Below the pieces are notes generated by a model. The model worked only from the letters and a program-made list of their open reading frames with translations, was not told where the DNA came from and made no database searches. From NCBI GenBank assembly GCA_964059195.1, contig CAXKWD010000005.1, forward strand, positions 43,601,825 through 43,665,824: a stretch of DNA of 64,000 nt. The letters are read 5' to 3'. The position numbers were made by a program, and so were the translations under genes. Numbering within the stretch: position 1 is the stretch's first letter; each line of letters begins with the position of its first letter. Below, one piece after another: positions 13,835-23,270 of the stretch. Source of the DNA: Ectobius pallidus (Eukaryota > Arthropoda > Insecta > Blattodea > Ectobiidae).

Positions 13835-14518
13835 ATATAGGGATTATGGGGTAGAACCGCATGCCGGGGCGAGACCGGGTACATGCTAATCTTCGCTGTA
13901 TACCCCTGAAATTTACCGTTTTTTGAATAAGCGTTTCGAGGAAACAGTGAACCATTGACATTGCCACCCTCGTGCGAGCAGGTCAATTTTTTCTCGAGTT
14001 CCAACGCATATTGTGTTTTTGTTATGTTTGAAGTTACTGTTGAAGGGTGCGGTTTTATCTAGGAAGAGGGAAGTCCAGGTCAGGTATTTCTCCGAATAAG
14101 TACAATGAAAGAGAATTGTATTAGCTTTAAGAATATGTGAAGCAATTTTCAATTGGAAGTTCCATTTTTATAAAAAAGGACTTAATTGTGAAATAGCATG
14201 AATGGGGTAAAACCGGGCGGGGTGAAATCGGGTACCCGGTTATACCCCTAGCCACTGATTATAGGGTGAATTAACTACAGTACATTGATGTTACAATTTA
14301 TTCGACTAATTACGTAGGCCTAGAAGTTAATGGAAAAGCTGACTGTACTGATCTTTCGAATTTAATAGAAGATTAAATTATTATTAATCTGAACTAAAGC
14401 TTTCATTTCTGATTAAAAAATTACGGGATAAAAATGCGAAATAATGTTATACAATATTAATATTGCAAGAAATTACGATTTTAAGCAATTATTGCTATTA
14501 TTATCATTATTACGAACG

Positions 14519-14520
<2 letters not shown>

Positions 14521-14556
<36 letters not shown>
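14521..14556. repeat. (ATT)n microsatellite
   Basis: An uninterrupted ATT array lies directly upstream of the SINE insertion site. Part of its last unit belongs to the 14-bp target duplication, so the array was there before the SINE. Confidence 0.95.
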
Positions 14557-14562
14557 TCTAGA

Positions 14563-14854
14563 GACCACCGGAGTGCTCTTGTGGGGCCCGTCGGCCCGGG
14601 TTTGATCCCCGGTACCTCCTCGGATTTTTCTGAGGTAGGGATGTCTGGAACAGGGTGCACTCAGCCTCGTGATTCAAATTGAGGAGCTACTTGATAGAGA
14701 AGTAGCGGCTCCAGTCATGGAAACCACCATTAACGGCCGTGGGTGTCGGCATGCTCACCACATGCCCCCAACCCTGCCGTCTGCCTATGGTAGATGACGC
14801 AGCGGTCGGGTGGTAGGCCTTGTCCCTTTTGGGATGTTAGCACCACGGAGTTAG
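14563..14854 (+). repeat. Full-length tRNA-derived SINE (family A), copy 1
   Basis: A 292-bp SINE with a perfect 14-bp target duplication (TTATTATTTCTAGA at 14549-14562 and 14855-14868). The 5' part is tRNA-like, with an A-box-like GAGTGCTCTTGTGG and a canonical B box, GGTTTGATCCCC. The body includes a central hairpin, GCTACTT-GATAGAG-AAGTAGC (14686-14706), followed by a conserved stretch with CATGGAAACCACCATTAACG and CACATGCCCCC. Related copies lie at 52708, 57143 and, more diverged, 43925. SINEs of this type are transcribed by RNA polymerase III and mobilised by a partner LINE. The intact duplication implies a fairly recent insertion into the inverted-repeat element. Confidence 0.9.
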
Positions 14855-15104
14855 TTATTATTTCTAGAACCCCTGGCAGAACCCGGTTCTGCCCCAATGT
14901 ACGGGGTAAAACCGTATGTTAGTATTCTTTTGTTTTTATTTTATTTAAGTGCCACGGTGCAACAGTGACTATTTAAAAAAAATCCTAGTGTAAAGAATGG
15001 TTTCATTTAGCTATATAAAAATTTTGGTTTGAATAGTATAAACGGATTATTTATTTAAAAAATAATCCCTTAGGGTCCCGGTTCTACCCCATGGTCCCCC
15101 TATA

Positions 15105-16765
15105 TGTTAGTGCTGTTATTATATAGGGATATAGTATCCAGATTATGCATTATATCTGCTGCATATATATGGTCTTATTGTTATTTCTATAAATTAACCA
15201 GTTTAAGCCCTCAGCCCCAGAAAATGCAAAGCAAATATGGTACATTTTTGGAATAGGATGACATGCTTGGGATGAAAATGATCATTTAAAGTTGAAGCTA
15301 ACAATTGAAGCAGCTAGTGATGATGGACAAAATCATGACGATCTTTATTTGATGTCAAGTAAAAACTTGTTTTCGAATTTATTATAAACTAATTTGTGTT
15401 TCTGGTCTTGTAAACATTTTAGTCTGTATAATTTTTTACTGTGAATTTGTAAGTTATGCTGTGTAATTAATACCAAATAGTGTATTCGAAAAATGTAACA
15501 TTTCTACTAATGATTGTTCTTTCTTAAAGAAAGTCTTGGTAAGATTAATTTCAAACATAAATATCTGTATTAAAACTTGTTTATATCTACAGTTTTTATA
15601 GATTAATTACAAAATAATATTATCTTTAATGTTATAAAAATAAATAAAAAATTAATAAAAATAGGTATATTTAAAACTTTTAACCATTAATTTCTCAAAA
15701 CATTGTTTCCATTGCAGGTCTCTATAGTTTAGAACTCTTAGTTATATTAATTTGTTGAAGCATGCTACGGATTACAAATCAATTAAGTAATATGGTTGCC
15801 GCAATTGACAACAGAATGAAGAATCATCAGCCTAATTACATATGGCAAGATCAGCAATTCAGCAATATAAAAGTGGGGGATTATGATATGCAAGAGTTGA
15901 GTCTGGTCATTGTGGTGCTGCCTGATCCGAGTCACCTGGACCTGTGTTTCTGTTGTGGTGTGCACCCCTGCAGGAGTCTACATAAACCAAAGGTAAATAA
16001 ATTCATGTTATAGCGTATGACTGTGTATTCATTTAATAGGATCACCCTAACAAATTTATAACTAAAGGATCGATAAATAATATAAGTCTATCTGAATAGT
16101 AGAAAGTAAAATATCTCAATACAAAAGTATACAAATATTTATGAATCTAATTCTTGTTCACCAATGCTCAGAAAATTTTCTGTAAATATTTGTGTTTTTC
16201 GAAGGACCAAACTAATGACAGAAGTCTACGAAACTTTATCTATAATTCACATCTTAATCAATTTTATTTCATCGTTTGACCAATCTTAGTGGGTGAAACT
16301 GCAATAGAAATCCTGCTGCAATATTTGTCTGAAAACTTAAAGTTCAAGTAAGAACACTAGCATAGACTTTTCTTTAGCTCCACCTTGACACGTTTCGCGT
16401 AAAGTGTTTTTAATCTCTGGTAAAGATGTTATCCAACTAAAATAAATGTAGAAATTTCTTGCGTGCATAAATAATCAGCAACCTGTACCATAATTTTCAT
16501 TACCTAGGAAGATAGAAATAAAACTGATACGAGCCAATTACAATGTAAACGTAGAATAAATATCAGAAAACGATTACTTCAACGTACGAATTTTAAAAAT
16601 ATCTATGTTTTCATAATACGTTTTATTCTCTACTTACTTTGCTGATTTCTTCATTTTTTAATTTCGTGATGTCCTTTATGTCTTTTGTAATCAATTCAAC
16701 CATTATCATGATCTTCTATTAATTTATCTCACAATAACATTCCATTGATGTACCTCATGCCCATA
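15105..16765. other. AT-rich DNA with one doubtful exon-like frame
   Basis: Mostly AT-rich and unassigned. An 83-residue frame (15762-16013) contains PDPSHLDLCFCCGVHPC. It is preceded by an acceptor-like TTTCCATTGCAG ending at 15718 and contains a donor-like AAAGGTAAAT near 15990. The frame is closed by a stop just upstream of its first Met, and no domain is recognisable, so I do not call it a gene. Confidence 0.35.
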
Positions 16766-16783
16766 ATCATCAGTAGAGCAACC

Positions 16784-16935
16784 CAAAAGCATAATAAGCA
16801 TAAAAAGCATAACAGGACTTTAGACATGTGGTTGCTACCTGGAATATATATTTGGCAGTCTAAAGGTATCGATGGAACTAATTTTAAAAGCACAATAAAG
16901 CATAATTTTTAAAAATAAAGCATAAAAGCATAATA
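16784..16935 (+). promoter_or_regulatory. Left subterminal AAAGCATAA repeat cluster of hAT element
   Basis: The motif AAGCATAA or AAAGCATAA occurs at least five times within about 150 bases of the left end (near 16787, 16795, 16804, 16898 and 16918-16931). The right end has a matching set. In hAT elements, short subterminal repeats serve as extra transposase-binding sites. That role is inferred here. Confidence 0.6.
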
Positions 16936-17143
16936 TTTCAAATAGAGCACAATTCTTGGAAAATAAACTGCCTGCTTCATTGCACTTGAAAAATATTCAA
17001 TCAACAATGAGAAACTAGTTTCTCAACAACGGAAATTACAAACTTAATAATTAAAAATATAACTGTAGTTCTGTGAGGAACAGGACAGGAATTAAAATAA
17101 CCATTATAGAGTACAAGTTAATGGTTTTATGGTCAGTGCACAC

Positions 17144-17835
17144 CAGGGGCGTATCCAAGATTTATTTTCGGGAGGGGCTGTGATAAACCTAACACTATTA
17201 TCACTAGGGCTCAGAAGCTGATGGCCTAAAAACGCCTAAAAATCACCTATAAATGACCTTAATATTTCTAAATACACACACACACACACACATATATAAA
17301 GGGAATATACAGTATTGTATTAATAATAATAAACAAAGGGCAATATTTAAGTTCGTTATACAACTACTTTAGTATTATGTTTTCTATTATTATTGTTATG
17401 TTTACTTCATTATAGTCTAATGAATGTCTTATAGATAACGAATTACGAGATTGCTTTGTCTACAATGTTGGAAAAGTTCATTCTGAAGACAAAATAGGGG
17501 AAGAAATGCAACGAAAGAATGAAAATTTAATAAAAATGACTGGTAGAGAATAAATTTCTGAAAAATGCCAAAAAATATGAATAAGGTATTTTTATTCGTT
17601 TTGAGGCGATGTCTAAAAAAAAGATGACATTTAATCAACTTCTAAGCCCTAATTATCACTCACAATTATACTCAACACGTTAGAATAACGCTTTTCATCT
17701 TTTATAAGTCAAGATGTGCAATTGAACTGTCTACTATCTGAGAAATTAAAGTACCCTTATGTGCAACATATTAGCGTGACTCAACGTTTCGGGGGGGGCT
17801 GCAGCCCCCTCAGCCCCCCTCTGAATACGCCCCTG
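17144..17835. mobile_element. Non-autonomous hAT element A nested in the larger hAT
   Basis: It begins CAGGGGCGTATCCA and ends TGAATACGCCCCTG, an inverted pair with a typical hAT CAGGGGCGTA terminus. It is flanked by a perfect 8-bp duplication, GTGCACAC (17136-17143 and 17836-17843). The right subterminal part is G/C-rich (GGGGGGGCTGCAGCCCCC, near 17791-17808) and mirrors GGGAGGGGCTG on the left. It carries no transposase. A further hAT element (17205-17651) sits inside. Without it, the element is only about 240 bp, a classic MITE length. Confidence 0.92.
17205..17651. mobile_element. Non-autonomous hAT element B nested in element A
   Basis: It begins TAGGGCTCAGAAGCTGAT and ends ATCAACTTCTAAGCCCTA, an inverted pair, and is flanked by a perfect 8-bp duplication, ATTATCAC (17197-17204 and 17652-17659). 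The left part contains GGCCTAAAAACGCCTAAAAA, followed by a CA microsatellite (17273-17293). There is no transposase frame; the 69-residue minus-strand frame at 17429-17638 shows no motif. Because it interrupts element A, it is the youngest of the three hAT insertions. Confidence 0.92.
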
Positions 17836-18260
17836 GTGCACACTCTGAATAAGAGGGGTTCACATCCATTTAATACCAGTATGCCGAAAACATATGTAAC
17901 TGCGATACAAAGGGTTCGAGAGTTTCCTACAGACAATTTTGTGGCTGATAAGGGGAAACTGTTGTGTTCCTTACGTTCAGAGTGCATTAATTTCGAAAAG
18001 AAATCCATTGTACAGAAACATGTGGAAAGTTTTAAGCATAGATCTCGGAAACAAAGTGATGGACGATGGACTTCAGCAGTATACACAACAGTACGATACC
18101 TGAAGTAGGGCAGCGTATGGAGAAATCAAACAATAATATGAAAGAAATGGTGGCAGCATTCACTTCTTCTGGCATTCCATTTAATGCTTTTTATGTAATC
18201 AACGTTTTCGTCAGTGGATTGCAACAGCTACATGTATGTAGCCAGTTCCTAGAGAAACCA

Positions 18261-18860
18261 AGGCCTCTCACACACCAAAGCCGAGCTGAGCCGAGCCGGG
18301 CGATGCGATGCCAAGCCAAGCCGAGCAAATCTGCGATGCGTTCACACTGACGCTGATTCGCTCAGTAGGTTTTCGAGCCTTGTAGTGAGAGGTGCCTTTA
18401 TCCTTCCTAGCAGTAGTGCAATAATAATGTCATCAAACTTGATGATGATGTTATTGTATAGTTCCTCACTTGATTATGAATATGTGGTGAGACAAAGAAG
18501 GCGTTACTGGACTCACAGTCTCAATAAAGATCACGAGAAAAACGGACAGTTCGCAACTCTATACGAAAAACTCCGAGAAGATGAAGAACGTTTTTGGGGA
18601 TATTTTAGAATGAGTACTCATACATTCGATTATATTCTGGAATCCAATTGTCCAGGCCGGGACACCGAGCTAGACTGAACAAAAACGCAGGCAGAAACCG
18701 CTTGAAGTAGCGGGAAGCAGGACTGATCAAAATCGCTCTGCATCGCTTCGCCCGGCCCGGCGTCTTATTTGAAAGCTCCCATTGAAATACTGCATAAATA
18801 GTGGTCAAGCGATTTTCGCCCGGCTCGGCTCGGCCCGGCCCGGCTTTGGTGTGCAACCCC
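18261..18860. mobile_element. PIF/Harbinger-derived element nested in the hAT transposase gene
   Basis: The two ends are GC-rich inverted repeats. The left runs AGGCCTCTCACACACCAAAG then CCGAGC-type repeats and GGGCGATGCGATGC; the right, reverse-complemented, runs GGGGTTGCACACCAAAGCCG followed by GGGCCGGGCCGAGCC. The GCCGAGC/GCCGAGCC iterations run for about 35 bases per end. In between is an N-terminal fragment of a HARBI1-like transposase. It is about 600 bp, so it is internally deleted and non-autonomous. The target duplication could not be resolved, because the left and right outermost bases differ. The insertion cleanly splits the hAT reading frame, which shows it came later. Confidence 0.8.
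18385..18678 (+). pseudogene. HARBI1-like (PIF/Harbinger) transposase N-terminal fragment
   Basis: A 97-residue frame contains RQRRRYWTHSLNKDHEKNGQ, then FATLYEKLREDEERFWGYFR and MSTHTFDYIL. This is the conserved N-terminal region of PIF/Harbinger transposases (R-R-x-W-x-H-x-L-N, then L-R-x-D-x-x-x-F-x-x-Y-F-R-M-S). The DDE catalytic core is absent: the frame stops at 18676-18678 and runs into the right inverted repeat. So this is the retained 5' coding end of an internally deleted element. The first 25 or so residues look like read-through of non-coding sequence, so the true start may be internal. Confidence 0.8.
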
Positions 18861-20309
18861 ACTAAGAAGGTATCTTACAAAGTGTGCTGAATTCGACTTA
18901 CAGGAAACTAAGTCAAAATGTGAGGGAAATCCTGTCTATCTAGTGGTTGATGAAACAACACATATAAAGAACCATAAGGTGTTGCTTCACTCGGTGTTGT
19001 GAATGAAAAACCCCGTCTTGTGAAAACTAAAATTGTTGAACACTGCAATGCCGATGTTATAGTAAATTTAATACTTGATACATTAGATCTTATTGGTGTT
19101 CACAGAAGCGATTTTGTAGTTTTAATATCAGACAGTGCACCATATATGCTTTCTGCTGGCAGGCGACTGGTTGGAGTTGCACCTCAGCTTTTACATTCTA
19201 TATGTTGGGATCATGTATTACATCTTTGTGCTGAAGAGATTAGGTTTTTGCTAAAAATTGCTGATGAATTCATTGCAGCTGTTAAGACTGCTTTAGCGAA
19301 AACTCCAGCCAGAAGGGAGAGATTTCTGGACTGCCTAAAAGAAGCAGGAACATTTGTTTTACCTCAAGTTCCTTTAATAACGCGCTGGGGGACATGGCTG
19401 AAGGCAGAAAAATATCATTGCATGCATTTGAATGCAGTAAAACAGTGTATTGATTTGGAAGATGGTGAAGGCAGTGCTGCAGTAACAAACTTAAAGCGAC
19501 TGGTTGAAAATAAGGAACTAGTGTTTCTACTCAGAGTTTTAGCTACAATTTCTGATGGACTCTGCAATCAAATACAGGTTCTGGAATCAGATAATCAAGA
19601 TCCAACACAGGTCTGGCTTCTTCTATCATCAGTTCTTCAGATGGTTCAGAGTTCAGGTGCAACTTGTAAAAAATTGGCAGGATATATGAATGAACGTAAT
19701 GAACGTCATCCTGCTCTGAATTTCTGGAAGGAAGTTCAGAATTTATATCCAACAATAGCTGTTCCTGAGAAGATTTCTTCCATTTTTACTTCGGGTGAAC
19801 TGAAACGTTTCACTGGCATTGATGTTCCAGTGGAAGAAATATCAATATATGCAGCAACAGTACATGGTCAAAATTTGTCTTCAACTTCTGCCTTATCCTT
19901 CTGGCAGAAACATTCCACCAAGATGCCTATCCTAAGTAAGCTGCAATGAAGGCAATTATGGTTCCTCCATCATCTGCTTCAGTTGAGAGAAGCTTTTCTA
20001 CTCTCAATTGGATTTTGAACTCTAAACGCTCATGTCTGACAAGAAAATCTGCAGTCTCACCTACAACTGGGCAATTAATCAAAATCAATTTCAGGAGGGT
20101 GCAAATGACAGTGACAGTGACAAGGGCGACTAAATTTTCATTCATTTCATTACTAGCTTGCTTAGACCCTACAGTTTGTTCTTTATAACATGTTAACGTA
20201 TTAAGACCCTAAGCTAGCCTGCAAACTAACATTAAAGACACAAAATATCAGTTTGACGATATAATATACATAAACAGTACTTGTCTTAAGTTTATTGGTG
20301 TATTATGTT

Positions 20310-20382
20310 AAAAAATAAAGCATAATAAACCATAATTTGAAAAAATATAAAGCATAATTGTCAAAAAAATAAAGCATAATGT
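20310..20382 (+). promoter_or_regulatory. Right subterminal AAAGCATAA repeat cluster of hAT element
   Basis: Three AAAGCATAA units and one AAACCATAA variant stand within 75 bases of the right terminus (near 20318, 20328, 20350 and 20371), matching the set at the left end. They are in the same orientation as on the left and not mirrored, so they are distinct from the inverted termini. Probable transposase-binding sites. Confidence 0.55.
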
Positions 20383-20393
20383 GGGTTGCTCTA

Positions 20394-22430
20394 ATCAACA
20401 GAATTTACATTATACAAAATAAAACAAGGGGTACTTTCTGAAATAACTTCTTATAAATAATAGAATTGTAAATTGACGCTGTCTTCGATGAACTGGTAAG
20501 AAGAGTGTATCAATTTTGTTTCCATTTTATTTTAAGTCTTATAGTGTTATTGACGAGAAGAAAACTGTAAAACTTATATAACTCTCGTAGGTAGCTAAGA
20601 CAAGAACTATTACAGGTAGGGTTATATTAGAACTTGATGCCAGACAGATTTCCTCAAATATCTTTTTTTTTTAAATTGACGTATCAAGCATCCACAACTC
20701 TATTTCGTACATTACAAACATTGGGAAGTACAATATAATAATTCACAGCCTTAGCTCTATTATTTCTGAGACAAGATAGAATATGAAAAAAATTATGTTA
20801 AAAATAACATGCATATAGAGACTAAGAAAACAGGCGATTAAAGGTTACTTGCATCGGCTGTTGAAAGCGCACGGAGGTTCAAAAATGGGTATTACTTGTT
20901 TTTCTGACACTTAAATAAAAAAATCGCATTAAAAATGGCTAAATTAAGGCTTCTGTCATCCCTTAAATATGTAGCACAACAATGTTGGTTCACACTCGAT
21001 TCCACTGGTACTGTTCATAACTAAATTACCACTAGTAGACTATTGAATGATATTGATAGTGCTAGAGAAAAATGCGGAAGTGAACTTAATTAATGGAATT
21101 CGTTTTTAAAGTTATATCTGACCAGAAGAATTAAGGGATATTGTTAGAGTATAAATAAGGAACTAAGTATTTTAAATAATATGGAATAATCGCGTTTCTT
21201 TAGATAGGATACGGCTATTAAACTTAAAAATTAAGGATTAATAATAATACGACTCTTTTTGGAAACTGAGATCGATGGTGCATATAACGCAACCTGAAGG
21301 TCTATTACAGTTATTTATACACCTTTGATATGTGAATATCTGTTAGTAAAGCACAGTAAAGCAAAGTAAGGTAAACTGCTTATTATATACATGTTTTGGA
21401 GATCCAGGAGATTGATCCTCTCGGATTTTAGTCAGTCGGGGCATGAAGGACTTAGAACCGGCAGCCTTTGCCCTCAGAATTATTCTTGGCCCTTATTTCT
21501 GTTAGCGACCGTGTTGACCCCAGATCAGAGTGTTACCATGAAAATTAGGTCAATTGAATACTACAATAATGTAACATAGGATCCAACATGCAACTGCCCT
21601 AAATTTTGAATATACGCATTTTTACATAAACCATGGTACATAAAAAATACTAAAACGTAAAACAATTTTTGTTCTAAAAGTACAGAGCATAGGTATTTCA
21701 CTGAAAACCCCATTATTTCATCTTTGTGCCGTATTTTAGAAACTCATTTAATAAAACTAATATTGTAAAATTTATTTATTTGTCCATAACAATAATTAAG
21801 ATATTTCAAGTTACAGCTAAATTTTATAAAATCCATCAAAGCAAGAAAATGGGAAAAAATTAACTGTATCATAGACAGTTAAAATAATGAAATAGAGTAT
21901 CATACTATACACGCACCCACACGTAAATACAAATACCGGTACTGAAGTGATCAATCTCTTAAGTGTATGCTACTTACTAACTATTCGGCGCAGAGTAGGC
22001 CTACTTAAAACCTCGAACACAGATGTCACTATCCGGATTAATTGGGATCGGACCCGATCCGCATGATCAAATATCCGGATAATTGGTTAAATCATGAAAA
22101 AAGGTAAGTTACTTTAATTTTGAAGAACTAAATTTTACAGTACTGTACTTACATAAGTGTCGCATCTTAAACACTTCGGTCAAAGTCAGTTGTCTTGCCT
22201 AAAGGTTTAACTTTTTCGCAAATAATCGGCCCTGAAAAAGGGTTTCCCCATGCTCGCTGCACAGTCTGAAAACGATCCGGATAATTGGCGATCCGGTGAG
22301 TTGGAGTTGGATAATTGGGGTTCTGCTGTAAATGTAGGCCTATTTGAGACTTAAAGCTATAATATGTTATGTATATGTATTACATGCATGTTATTATTTC
22401 TTTCAGGTACCTTTTATCAGCGCAGAAAAG
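20394..22430. other. Unassigned AT-rich DNA
   Basis: No gene recognised. A GC-richer stretch at about 21390-21570 (GAACCGGCAGCC, GACCCCAGATC) may be a repeat relic but has no defined ends. Near 22030-22320 the phrases ATCCGGATAATTGG and GATCCGGATAATTGG recur (about 22071-22085, 22273-22287, and a diverged form near 22308-22320). This suggests a decayed repeat. Confidence 0.4.
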
Positions 22431-22439
22431 AACCTCGTA

Positions 22440-22830
22440 TAATATTTGATTTTCATCGGTAAGCACAGGAAACCAGAGTTCGATTCTAGCTGCAGGCAAA
22501 ATGCAATTTTCAATAGCAGTTTCTGAAACTGCGACCTACTTCCCCTTCGATGGTTATCTGCCCGATGCGATGAAGCCCGTTGAAGCGCGAAATTGACCAG
22601 TCACCTCTTTCCGTTATATCAACCATGTCAAGGTTATGTTGCAATGTCTTAGCCCTTACCCTATGGCTTCCTACCTGTATTCATGTACGTAGTTCGATCC
22701 CTGGTGGATGTCGCTCGGGGTAATAGAGGGAGCACTCAATAGAAGTATGGATATAGGTACCTTGATCATTCAGTTAGGGTGTTAACACTTATCACCCTTC
22801 ACACTCTTCGCTTTAGCAGTGTATTGTATA
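22440..22830 (+). repeat. Possible tRNA-derived SINE relics
   Basis: Two polymerase III B-box-like sequences occur: GAGTTCGATTCTAGC (near 22478) and TAGTTCGATCCCTGGTGGA (near 22691). The second is followed by GTCGCTCGGGGTAATAGAGG, resembling the body of the SINE at 48335 (GGTGGATAC... TCTCGGGGTGCTCCC). No A box, tail or target duplication is convincing. The stretch is less AT-rich than its surroundings. Confidence 0.35.
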
Positions 22831-22839
22831 TAACTAGGA

Positions 22840-23265
22840 GGTGCCCGTGGCATCGCCACGATAATTCTTTTAAAAATTAAAAATTAAGAGTATAATAATT
22901 ATTAAAGCATTATATTTATTAACACTTGCACGCGAATCATTCATAAACTAAGCCATTAATAATTAATGAAACAGCTAAAATTCCTGCATTCCACGACATG
23001 AAAGCGCCCCCTGGGAAAACTATATCAGAATCGATTATGCAGTTCCAAAGAACCTGTGAACAAATAATACGTATTGTTTCTCAGCTGTTTATTGACATGA
23101 ATATGATGTGAATTTTATTTTATCGATTCAGTGTAATTTTCAGAAATTATATAATGTTTCAAGGGAAGGAATGGTTTGTTTGGATTATTATTATCAGCGA
23201 TATTTCAAGAGATAAAGCCACCAATATTTTACAGCTGTTGTCCCCGGCTTCGCCCGCCATTATTC
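22840..23265. repeat. Retroelement-like relic with CCCGTGGC/CCCGGCTTCGCCCG motifs
   Basis: It starts with GGTGCCCGTGGCATCGCCAC, which contains the hairpin CGTGGC-ATC-GCCACG, and ends near TCCCCGGCTTCGCCCGCCA (23240-23258). Such 'cccgyggcttcgcccgcg' sequences are typical, in my experience, of dispersed insect retroelement copies. There is no coding sequence here. Class assignment is open. Confidence 0.35.
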
Positions 23266-23270
23266 ATTGA

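Larger units (their letters stand above)
13835..15104. mobile_element. Non-autonomous inverted-repeat DNA element with iterated GGGGTARAACCG motifs
   Basis: The left end reads TATAGGGATTATGGGGTAGA followed by ACCG; the reverse complement of the right end reads TATAGGGGGACCATGGGGTA followed by GAACCG. This gives terminal inverted repeats of roughly 25 bases flanked by TA-rich sequence, compatible with a TA target. The interior is AT-rich with no transposase. The core GGGGTARAACCG or a variant recurs near 13850, 14204 and 14902 in the same orientation and near 14232, 14883 and 15078 in the opposite one. A SINE with target duplication (14549-14868) and an (ATT)n run (14521-14556) lie inside. Without the SINE the element would be about 960 bp. 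The superfamily is not certain. Confidence 0.65.
17881..20110 (+). pseudogene. hAT transposase with BED/CGGBP1-like N-terminus, broken by frameshifts and an insertion
   Basis: The coding remains begin at ATG 17881 (MPKTYVTAIQRVREFPTDNF) with a BED-finger-like segment (KGKLLCSLRSEC, then HVESFKH) resembling the CGG-binding protein 1 family, which derives from hAT transposases. A frameshift near 18060-18110 leads to GIPFNAFYVINVF. A Harbinger insertion splits the gene at 18261-18860. Coding resumes at 18862 with LRRYLTKCAEFDLQ and the RNase-H-like catalytic segment NPVYLVVDETT (first acidic residue). After another frameshift, a 316-residue frame (18999-19949) has VLISDSAPYM, LLHSICWDHVLHLCAEEIR and LITRWGTWLKA. 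A last frameshift joins to the C-terminal dimerisation region (VPPSSASVERSFSTLNW, about 19964-20015). The gene would have catalysed hAT excision and integration in the nucleus. It is now dead. Confidence 0.88.
16774..20393 (+). mobile_element. hAT transposon (BED/CGGBP1-like), host of nested insertions
   Basis: The termini are TAGAGCAACCCA (left) and TGGGTTGCTCTA (right), an inverted pair. They are flanked by an 8-bp target duplication with one mismatch, ATCATCAG (16766-16773) and ATCAACAG (20394-20401). Eight-base duplications are diagnostic of hAT transposons. Subterminal AAAGCATAA repeats cluster at both ends. The interior encodes a broken hAT transposase (17881-20110). The total span is 3,620 bp, of which about 690 bp (17144-17835) and 600 bp (18261-18860) are later insertions. 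The ancestral element was therefore about 2.3 kb, a usual size for an autonomous hAT element. Confidence 0.9.

Noticed and set aside
17716..18108. 130-residue frame taken as one protein
   Set aside because: Its first 55 residues translate the right end of nested hAT element A; only the part from 17881 belongs to the hAT transposase.
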